From Ricordea florida (Eukaryota > Cnidaria > Anthozoa > Corallimorpharia > Ricordeidae), in the NCBI GenBank assembly GCA_949710005.1, contig OX453287.1, forward strand, positions 3,216,305-3,280,304: a stretch of 64,000 bases of DNA, in the 5' to 3' direction. Within the stretch, counting starts at the first letter, position 1, and each line of letters opens with the position of its first letter. The notes beneath the pieces were generated by a model. It had not been told where the DNA came from, did not search any database, and saw only the letters and a program-made list of their open reading frames with translations. A program made the translations under genes and the position numbers. Of this stretch, positions 55,604 through 64,000 are shown in pieces.

Positions 55604-55691
55604 TAGCCTACGTGTAGCCGCACCCTTCCCCCTCCCCGTTCCCTCCTCCCGTTTTTTCCTTCGGGGCGAGGGTGCGGCTACACGTAGGCTA
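55604..55691. repeat. Hairpin repeat with 23-bp arms
   Basis: TAGCCTACGTGTAGCCGCAC at 55604 onward is the exact inverse of the arm at 55669-55691, over a 42-base pyrimidine-rich loop. Confidence 0.75.
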
Positions 55692-55808
55692 AGCAAGAGC
55701 GTGCACATCCTACTGTTGTTGGAAAGAAGTCGCACACACAAGAAAATTTTCGCAAAATATTGCTGCCGTTTGCGATGACGGGTGTTATCATATGACCCGT
55801 CCGGGGCA

Positions 55809-55958
55809 AGATTTCCGCACAGGTCGGCTACTTCATTATGCATGCTGAAGCTGTCTTGACTTGTGTAATGCACGTGCAAACATTTCTTGTGTACGAAGAA
55901 CGAAACAGTATAGTTACAGAATGAATAATGAATTAGGGACCTGTGCGGAAATCTTACC
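55809..55958. repeat. Foldback repeat ending in TTTCCGCACAGGTC, third copy
   Basis: Same family as the pair at 13200-13540, with ends AAGATTTCCGCACAGGTC and GACCTGTGCGGAAATCTT. It lies outside the large transposon. Confidence 0.65.
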
Positions 55959-55984
55959 CCCGTCCGGTCACGCTCGCGCAACGG

Positions 55985-56068
55985 TGCACCTACCCCTCCC
56001 CTAAACCAACATTAACGCTAAGTTTTTAACTCATTAAAACTTGTTGGTTTAGGGGAGGGGTAGGTGCA
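55985..56068. repeat. Hairpin repeat with 26-bp perfect arms
   Basis: TGCACCTACCCCTCCCCTAA at 55985 onward pairs with its inverse ending at 56068; the loop is 32 bases. It stands about 350 bases upstream of the PEBP start codon and could lie in its promoter or leader region. Confidence 0.75.
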
Positions 56069-56420
56069 CAGTTGCCCAGAAACTGATGTTGATCCAGAAA
56101 ACCTTAGTAAAAGGTCACTTTTGAAAGCTGGCGTGTTGACGGGTTGACGTGAATCGGTCCGGCCCTGGTGCACTTGTTCGGGATTTGTTGAGAAAAGAAC
56201 ATCAAAAGAAAACGGAAACGAGGAAATAAGTCACGTCTTGTCTGCGTTGTGTTCCGCAATCCAATCCACTAATCCAGCTTGAATAACGCATCGAAACAAA
56301 GTGACTTGGTCCAGTCTCCCGTTGAAGAGGTCATCCTTCCAGTGTTTATACGTACAGTACCCAGCCTTACATCTCTTCACGTTACCTTTACTTTTTCGAA
56401 CAGAGCCTGATTAAGGACCA

Positions 56421-59400
56421 ATGGAGACAGCTGAAATCAAGCCTGACGTCGTGGACAAACTTCCTTCCGAAGTCATAAAGGTTTGCGCTGATGCAGATAG
56501 TTTTGACTTTAAAGATACAGCTGAGAATTTAATTTTAATTAATAGCGAATGCTGCTCGTCAGGTTACGAGACATGAAAACTATAGTTCTATTTAAAAGGA
56601 TAGCTAGATTTCCTTACCACCTCATACTTCACTATCCGTACTGTTAACGTACTATTTCGTCCCTAGAAATCATGAAATGTTTGCACGTGTTACACCCTAA
56701 ACAGTGCAGCTGCGATATGTCTATGTTGTGGCTCATGTTATCCTTGTTTTAAAGTTTTTTTTTTTCCTTTGTTTCAAACTCATTATCATAAATTACTACA
56801 CCAAAAAACACAGGAAAATAAAATTTAAACCAGGGAAAAAATTGAACAACAACATCCTCAAATGAAATTTGTGGAGATCCAGAAAACTAGCCATATTCAA
56901 TTCGCGTTACTGAATAGGTTTATGCTTATATTGATGGTTCTTGAATTGAAGTGAGACGAACACCTTTTTACCATTTGCATTAGTTGTTCTTTTCTCATGA
57001 TTTTTACAGCTGGTTTATTTTTTTTTCCAATTGTGTTGTTCCAGAAAATCTTGATTTCACTCTCTACCCCACCCCTCTTTGCAAAAGGTTTACGGTGTTG
57101 TTTCCTTCCCTACCCCCCTAGAATTAAAATTCTAACCCCTTACATTCTTTTAAAACTTTTGACTTGTACAATGCCCCTCTCCACTGCCTTTTGACTAGCT
57201 TGACCGTATAGAATTTTAGAATGATTCTTTTTGGGATGACTCTTTTCAGATCATAAATATTACCAAAAAAAACCCCTTTAGTATGAAGCTTGAAAATTGA
57301 TATAAATTTACCTGCCCTTGCAATAGTCAGTTTTTATTTCAGTGAAGAATTTATCAGGGTTTTCTTATTTATACTTTGCTAGGTTAAATATGGAGAATTA
57401 ACAGTTGATATGGGCAATGAGCTGACTCCATCACAGGTAATAATTAATTAAGACTTAAATACACACAAAAAAATATTGGTTCATTAAACTAATTGATATA
57501 ATGTACTTTACCATTACAAGACTTTTAGGGTGCTGAGGATTCAAGTGTTAGCCCTTTTTAGGATTCAATTTTCCACCAATGCAGCACCAGTTTTTTTTAG
57601 GAACTAACTCTTTGATACATATTAAGCCTGATAGCAGAGGTGTTTGCAATATTGAAAAACCATGTTCAACCAATACTGCCTGGCTAATTTCACACTATTG
57701 GAGGCCAGAATATTCTGGAATTTTCTTTTAAAGTTGTTGCCCAGTCATGTTTACAAATTGTTTTGTATTACTTGGGTTGTCTAAGCCTAAATTATCTAAT
57801 AAAAATTATTAATTGTAGAATCAACTTGTTTTGTTCACAATGTACCTAACTAAATTAATATGGATAATGATGAAATCAAATTATTTGTATGGCATGTTTT
57901 CCAGTCATGGCCAAAAGAGCTTTACAAAGTGTCAATTTGTCAAATTTGTTGAATTTTGTGTCTAAGACATGAAAAAACAATAAAATCCAAGAGTGCATTG
58001 CTTACAAATCCATTGCATTAATATAGATAAAGAAGGGAAAGAAAGATTTAAAAGGATAAAGTCTGTTATTAAGGAGTAAAAAGTGATATGTATCTATTCA
58101 GAACTAGCAGGTCTTCAACCTCATTCCCAGGGTCCTCTCCTACTCGTCGCCCGTGGCGAGAGAGAGAGAGAGCTCTCTCTCTCTCGCCACGGGGGCTGAG
58201 TAGGAGAGGACCCTGGGAACGAGGTTGGCATGTCTTACGTTTTTGTCAATGGAAGCTGTATACTGACAGTGTGCCATCAGCTACTTTAATTTGTCTCCGA
58301 TGAATTAACACAGAACACATCCTATGCATGTTTGTACAGTCATGTATTATCAAAATTAATGTCTACATTTTACAGTGTAGTCATTAATAATACCCTAAAA
58401 TTCACTTTTTCATGATACGCTATAAGTGTTAATTGTTTATGTAATATATAATACCAGACTTAACTTTGGTATTAAGCCAGTCCAGCTTAAGAAACCATAT
58501 AATTTATCACGGTAACTGAATTAGGGAAATCATAAACTTTTGTACTTTAGGTCAAGAAAGCACCAACATCAATCTCATGGCCTGTGAAGGAAGGAGCACT
58601 CTACACTTTACTTATGACAGGTGGAGACTATGTCTTGACTCTTAGAATTTTTCTTTAAACTCAGTGTTGAAATAATGATCCAGGTTGTTATATGGTGATT
58701 CAGACTGCATTACTGTTAACAGGAGAGCACTTCTTAGTAGCTCATGAATGAATGATAATCTTGGGTGGCTGAAATGCAGATGAAAAAGCTACATGTAGAA
58801 ACTCTCTAGTACAACAAACCACACCCCAGCTCAGTGAATAATGGTTACACTGCATGGATGAAAATTCAGAATCCCCGCCACTTGCTAAAACAAACAGTAC
58901 TTCGGCACAATACTACTAAAGAAAGGTTGCATTTTAACCCACTGATGGAAGCTAGATCAGCACCACATAGTAATTACTACTGAGTTTGAAACAGTACTAC
59001 ATTACAGTAGTCCTGAATGCAGATTTGTTAAGAAAGATCACACTTCATGGTTTCATCCACAGAAGAAAAAGCTAGAACCAAACTGTATGGGAAAACAAAC
59101 AGTACCACAGTACAGTACTGTTCAGTAGCTTTCCAATGAATGGTCACACTGCATGGTTTGATGCTCAGATGAAAACGTTAGAACCACACTGTATAGTAAA
59201 ACAAACAGTACCACAGTACAGTTCTGTTCAGTAGCTTTACAAGGAATGGTGGTTTAATGTGCTTGACGTGGAGCAGATATGTGTGCTCATTTATGGCCTC
59301 TGTATCATTTCAGATCCTGATGCACCAAGTCGTCAGAGTCCAAAGTACCGTGAATGGCACCATTGGCTTATTGTAAACATTCCTTGCTGTGACATCAGCA

Positions 59401-60286
59401 AGGGCGAGGTTAAGATTGAGTACATGGGTGCAGGGCCTCCCAGAGGAACAGGCCTGCACCGATATATCTTCCTGGCCTATGAGCAACCAGGAACAATTAA
59501 CTACACTGAGCCTGTGCTGTCTAACAAGTAAGTATAACAAAAAATCTGCCATACATTTGCCATGCCTTGGTAAGCTTGAGTCATGCATCAGAACTATGCT
59601 GATAATTTTATAGCTTTTAAGTAGTGAATGTGGTATATTTTGGCCCTGGACAATTTTTGAAAGATGTATTTTTTAGTCCTGTCCCAAAGCAAATCCAAGT
59701 TCTTTAGGATGTTTGTCCCATGAACCTGGTGTAATTGCCTTGCACCCAAGGGTAGTGAATCATGTAAGCCCTTACAAAATATTCCAAGGGGTAGTGAATC
59801 ATGTAAGCCTTTAGAAACTATTCCGAGGTCTTCGGATTACCCCACTCCCCCCCCCCCCACCCCCCGCGAGGAGATCTCGGGATATATTGTAAAGGCTTGC
59901 ATGATTCACTACCCCATACACCCACGGGTCTCCTACAGATCAGTGGTAGAACGTCCGAACTAATAATCGGAAGGTCGTAGGTTCGACCCCCGATCGGGAG
60001 AACTCGGATTTGCTTTATCGGAGTTTTTCCGGTAAGTGAATAATACACGGTTCAACATTAGTGGATCATCAAATGTTGACCAGAACTCTTGCTTAATAAA
60101 CGTTGGGCTGCGTAACATTCTTGGTTGACTTTCTAACAAACCGCACATCAAGTTCTTTTCTCTCCCTTAACTTAATACAGATCTGGCGCTGGGCGTGGCT
60201 CGTGTAAAGCACGTGCTCTCGCTTCAAAGTTCAAGCTCGGCGATCCAGTGGCGGGAAATTTTTTCCAGGCTCAGTATGAAGGATAA
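56421..60286 (+). CDS. Phosphatidylethanolamine-binding protein (PEBP/RKIP family), five exons
   Basis: Exons 56421-56480, 57383-57436, 58551-58620, 59314-59527 and 60181-60286 (stop TAA) join in phase to 167 residues. Diagnostic motifs are L-T-P-S-Q, S-I-S-W, the ligand-pocket block D-P-D-A-P-S-R near residue 62, Y-R-E-W-H-H-W-L, G-P-P-R-G-T-G-L-H-R-Y and C-terminal F-K-L-G-D-P-V-A-G-N-F-F-Q-A-Q-Y. Family members are small cytosolic proteins that bind phospholipid or nucleotide anions and in animals act as kinase-pathway modulators. The length is about 20 residues below the usual 187, through a shorter N-terminus and the lack of part of the segment between the GxGLHRY block and the last exon. 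The first donor (GTTTGC) is weak, so the end of exon 1 is the least certain junction. Confidence 0.85.
58117..58226. mobile_element. 110-bp foldback with a GAGAGA core in a PEBP intron
   Basis: Left arm AACCTCATTCCCAGGGTCCT onward and right arm ending AGGACCCTGGGAACGAGGTT are inverses with only a few differences, meeting in a (GA)n(TC)n centre. It lies in intron 2. Confidence 0.75.
58790..59245. repeat. Diverged tandem repeat of about 106 bp in PEBP intron 3
   Basis: The phrase TTCAGTAGCTTTCCAATGAA at 59121 returns as TTCAGTAGCTTTACAAGGAA at 59227 (period 106). ACAAACAGTACCACAGTACA and GAAAC.TAGAACCACACTGTA phrases recur with it; older, poorer units extend to the left. Confidence 0.65.
59788..59915. 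mobile_element. 128-bp MITE with GGGGTAGTGAATCATG termini
   Basis: GGGGTAGTGAATCATGTAAG at the left and CTTGCATGATTCACTACCCC at the right are inverses with one mismatch over 26 bases. A solo left-end copy stands at 59752. It lies in intron 4 of the PEBP gene. Confidence 0.7.
59928..60140 (+). mobile_element. tRNA-derived SINE in PEBP intron 4
   Basis: The first 74 bases fold like a tRNA: acceptor-like TCTCCT and GGGAGA ends, an A-box-like ATCAGTGGTAGA, an anticodon-type stem TCCGA/TCGGA with an 8-base loop, and a B box GGTTCGACCCC at 59980-59990. The oversized loop and the weak A box argue against a working tRNA gene. The tail continues with unrelated sequence up to the intron's polypyrimidine tract. 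Confidence 0.6.
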
Positions 60287-60589
60287 GACTTTTCAAAACG
60301 GCGTGGTTAACTAAAGCCACACCAGATAAGTTCATAAACCGATCAAGTTTCTAGCTTTATTATATCCATTTTGAAATCACAGGTGATCCCTGCAATTTGA
60401 TTGGCCCATAGCAGTGTGATTTGTTCACAAATTGCACCATTTTTGCTCTAAATTGCATCATTTTTAAAAAGTTACTCTTTTTTCAAAAACCGGGCTTCCT
60501 GAAGTGGATAAATAAATAAGTAGTATTCACAAAAAAACTGCGTGATTTCAAAATGAGTGTAATAAAGTGGGAATTGAACTTCTTGTCGT

Positions 60590-60690
60590 GCAATTTTGGT
60601 CTGAAATCATACTTGTGATTTCAAATCGAACCCGCGCTACGCGCTCGTTCTATATTTGAAATCACGCGTATGATTTCAGACCAAATTGCA
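60590..60690. mobile_element. 101-bp foldback downstream of PEBP
   Basis: TGCAATTTTGGTCTGAAATC and its inverse GATTTCAGACCAAATTGCA (one indel) flank a GC-rich centre CGCGCTACGCGCTCG. Confidence 0.65.
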
Positions 60691-61099
60691 CTCTACTCAG
60701 TTCAATTACCATTATTAACTGGATTCAGAGTAAGCTGTGTTTTGGTAAATCTAGTAAACCCTTAAGGCTCAACACTTCGGCACTACAGATATTCTTGTTC
60801 CGGTAGTTCAGTGGCTGAACAAGCGACTTACTTTGGTTTTAAGCCGTAACCACGGTTTTCACATAAGAACTAGAATCGTAAAGAAGCCCTTCGTAGAGAG
60901 GGTGAGAAGTATATGTTGAACAGTGACAAAATAAAAGTGAAGTCACGAGATTTTTTTTATTATTACTTAGGGAACCCCTCTTAGTTGGACTTCTTGCTTT
61001 ATTGAACGGGAAAGCACACAGTTAAGAAATCAAACTATTTCTCTTGAAATATATGCTTTTGAGATGAAACGTTTTCGTGACGTTTTTTCCTGAGAGCCA

Positions 61100-61209
61100 G
61101 CTGATACGTAGTCTCCCTCGCAGCCGTTTTTTGGATGTCACGCAACGGTCTTTTGGGGGAGCGTTGCGTGACATCCAAAAAACGGCTGCGAGGGAGACTA
61201 GCTGATACG
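61100..61209. mobile_element. 92-bp palindromic element with a 9-bp target duplication
   Basis: The arms 61109-61147 and 61162-61200 are perfect 39-bp inverses (TAGTCTCCCTCGCAGCCGTT at the outer end) over a 14-base loop. GCTGATACG at 61100-61108 is repeated at 61201-61209. A 9-bp duplication is the size typical of Mutator-like elements, so this is probably a recent non-autonomous member of such a family. Confidence 0.8.
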
Positions 61210-63235
61210 GAAAGTCGGATAATGCGAACAGTGTGACATGTCACCACGGGAATTGTTTTATCCGGGTGCCGGTACAACCTGGTTGTATTGATGATAAAGT
61301 GACGTTGAGCCCAGGCGTTCTAAGGTGCGAATTCAAAACGTCATTGAGAAATTGTTTTTTTTTTTTGTGGGCATCTAACTTAGATTCTCGCAATGAAAAG
61401 GTACTTTTCATTCGCTGGAAAAAGCACTTGACGTCCAAAAATGGCCAAAAGGCCTTTTCAAAAGCTATCAGGGACTTTTCTGTCCTCTTAAGGCCGATTA
61501 AAGAGAAATGCGATTAGCGCTAACCAGTAACTAAAGTTCAAGGCTTAACCCCGAATTTGCCCAAATCCGCTTTCTAGAAACGTGCAGTCTGAGATATATC
61601 ACTAGAAAGGGAACGTAGTGTGATTTTTAAGCTAATCTTATCATCTGCATGAACAGCACTGTCTACTCACTACTGCTTCTAATAGTAAGTAGTACCTCGC
61701 CACTAGTAACAGGGGCACCCAACGAGCAGATTGAGCCAAAAGCCTCCGGGAAACATTTCTAGGCTCCTTGTAATGTTTAAAGACTGTCTAAAGAGATGTT
61801 TTTATCACGTAGAAGAATTTGATCTGTTCGGACATCGTAGCCCAAAATTGAAGTGTTCGAAAATTTTAGGAAATGATATCTTCATTTCGGAAATTGCTAG
61901 CTGAACGGCACCTTCCAAAAACGTCCCAACGAACCATTTGCTCATCCAAAATAGCCAGGTGACCTTTTTAAGGGCCAAGAAATTGCAAAAATATACTTTC
62001 CGAAAACGCAGGGGACTACTTTTCCCTTGTTGCGAATCTTTTAGGGACTGAAAATCTAAGCACATATACGGTTCGAATCGTAAAATCCGAGGACCTGTGT
62101 GTTCGATATTTCAAAATTCTAGCTCACCTTGTTTCCGAACAGATTCTTACCGAAAATAGTCGTTGGGTGCCCTTGCAGTAAGTGACCAGCCGTAAGCGGT
62201 TGAACCATCCCGATACACATCCAAGTGACTTCGTCATTGTGAGAAATCCGGAGAAATAAATGAGTATATATTACAACTACATCACCCACGCTGACTCGAA
62301 TAATAAGAGGTTCCAAAACAATAAGTTTTTCGTTTAACAGCGATAAGAGAATCTAAGAATGATCTATTCTTCTCTTCCTACTCTTCCGTTAATTGACAAT
62401 ATTTTTACTTGTCTTTTATGCAATGGAATTTGGCGGTTGATATCTAAAACGAAGCGACAAGCCCAACCCTACGCCCCCTGGTACCATTTTCTCACGTTTT
62501 TCGAGACAAACAAATAAATTAATTATCTGTTACAACTGATACGTTTCCTCAGGAAAGTGGATAAGTTTCTTCGTTTCTTAAAAAATGGCAGCTTCACAAA
62601 GTCATTTTGCCACGGATATGAAAATAAACAATTCTTTAGTGGAAGAGTTGTTTCCCTCTGCAAAACAACAACAACATTAGCAACCAAACTTAGAACCAAG
62701 ACAGAAGCTAAAAGGTTTTTACCCGCATCTAAAATAGCCTTGCAGTGCCTTGGCAAGCTGCGTAAAAATGGGTTTGTCTTTAACGAAACTGGTGCTGCGT
62801 GGCCAGGGAATTGACACAAAAAATTGGAGTTATCAAACGAGTTAATAAATTAAGTTATTTCACAGTAAGTTAATAAAAAGGCTACCGTTCCAAGCGTTCG
62901 CCCTTCGTCAAAGCTAAAGACGAAAGGCTGCAAAGAATGGACGCTCATAACATGAACATTTTTGCTATCTTTCCTCATTAAATTGTTCATTACTATAAGA
63001 TCGTATAACCCCAGTAATAATTGTTTTTTGTTTCTTTTTTTATTTTTTTATTTTTTTTTTTGGTCGTTGTTTTTCATTATGGCCTTGCTTATTTATGGAT
63101 GGTGCTTGTCAGGGAAATAGTTATGTTTAGGCTTAACGACACAAGACAAAACAGAATTTCGTAAAACAAAGTTTTTCTCGTTTGCTGATCAAACAGTTGC
63201 TGACGAACCGCGGGTTCACGGGCATGCAAACTTGG
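61210..63235. other. Intergenic DNA, no supported gene
   Basis: Open frames of up to 98 codons occur on both strands (for example 62523-62819 and 62557-62814 opposite each other), but none shows a motif, codon periodicity or splice pattern that would support coding. Confidence 0.4.
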
Positions 63236-63239
63236 TTCG

Positions 63240-63990
63240 ATGTAGAATGGGGGACATTTTGCGAACAGCTAGCGGGACACAAACATTTCCTGGGACATTC
63301 TTGAAAGCGGAGTAGGTTTGACAAAGAGCATTCTAGTCGATCAGGAAACGGGATATAAGGCACTTTTAGTTTGGAGACGGGAGAATTCTCGCAGACGCAG
63401 GAGATTTGACTCAAACCCTTTCATGAATCGTTTTACGGGGTAGGGCTGAAGCACGTATAATCGGGGACGGGAAATTTGTCGTAGGGGGAGAAGGTTTGAT
63501 AAGAGGTATTCTAGCGATCTGGAAAAGAGATGGAAAGCACTTTTAGGGATGGGAACGGTTTAAATTCTGACAGAAGGAAAAGTTTTTATGCGAAGCATTC
63601 CAGCCGTCATCAAACCGGGTAGAAACACGTTTAATTTGGCCGAACGGGAATATTCTCCTAGACGAGGGAGAGTTGATATAAAGAACTATAACGATTCGCA
63701 ACCGGGGGAGAAACGCTTAGGGACAATGGGTTAGGAACCTTGTGCCCACCTCTGCACATTTCTATGAACCCAAGTGTCACACCATTCCAAGCTCATCCCC
63801 ATCGTTGCCCTGTTGCAAGAGAAGCAAAAGTAGCAGAAGCTGCAAGAATCGTCCTGTAAATGAAAACTTTTTTTTTCCTATCTGAGCGATCAGAAAACGG
63901 GATAGAAACGGGAAACAGGATAGACGCACTTTCAGGGGACCGTTCATTTTTTGCCAGCGAGGGGAAGCTGGATGGTTTTTTTTTTTTCTG
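63240..63990. repeat. Diverged tandem repeats of about 90-110 bp
   Basis: Phrases of the type GGAAACGGGATAGAAACGC, CACTTTTAG, GACGGGAGAATTCTCGCAGA and GGTTTGATAAGAGGTATTCTA recur in the same order several times with much drift. Nothing is coding. The window ends in a poly-T then G-rich run. Confidence 0.5.
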
Positions 63991-64000
63991 GGGGTGGGGG

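Noticed and set aside
59928-60001. tRNA gene
   Set aside because: The B box is good, but the A box is weak and the anticodon loop has eight bases; it lies in an intron and is followed by a SINE-like tail.
62523-62819. Opposing open frames of 98 and 85 codons
   Set aside because: Both strands are open over the same bases with no domain, no splice context and no codon bias that I can see.

Overview
The window reads as nuclear DNA of an invertebrate animal, most likely an anthozoan cnidarian such as a stony coral. It has spliced genes with GT-AG introns, dense MITE, SINE and satellite repeats, AT-rich introns, a PEBP gene of animal type, and KDZ and Polinton elements of the kind common in cnidarian genomes. 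The organism call is inference; no rRNA or mitochondrial marker is present.

Layout. (1) 1-13916: no gene that I can support. This part holds a gag/integrase remnant of a Ty3/gypsy retroelement, a 1.75 kb minisatellite of 17-bp units, a 1.35 kb purine-rich strand-asymmetric tract and several MITEs. (2) 13924-55289: what looks like one giant KDZ-superfamily DNA transposon. It is bounded by 121-bp identical terminal inverted repeats and a 7-bp target duplication (AACAATT). Inside are gene A (+, 7 exons, unknown family, zinc-ribbon start), gene B (-, two C2H2-like fingers), an array of about 20 hairpin-forming 113-bp repeats, and a KDZ transposase gene (-, 17 exons, about 1182 aa). The two terminal genes each start 7-13 bp inside a TIR and run inward. 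(3) 38374-54229: a complete, apparently young Polinton/Maverick nested in intron 2 of the KDZ transposase gene, with 376-bp TIRs in which I find no mismatch and a TGCAGT(A) target duplication. (4) 55297-64000: MITEs, a five-exon PEBP gene (56421-60286), a 92-bp perfect-palindrome element with a 9-bp target duplication, and diverged tandem repeats.

The Polinton has an open integrase, a 1538-aa protein-primed DNA polymerase B carrying an OTU-like protease domain, a packaging ATPase, a major capsid protein, a probable minor capsid protein, an NCLDV-like protein, a SAP/zinc-repeat protein and a set of small membrane proteins. Nearly every gene has a TCTAAA or TTTAAA motif 24-33 nt before its start codon, recalling the TCTA late promoter of CroV and Mavirus. 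Several of these motifs lie in the loop of a perfect 13-14 bp inverted repeat, and both + strand structural genes that meet a minus-strand gene tail to tail end in the same hairpin. Together these suggest the element keeps a virus-like, host-independent transcription layout. The nested pair (a capsid-encoding element inside a cut-and-paste element with TIR promoters) is the main discovery of this window.
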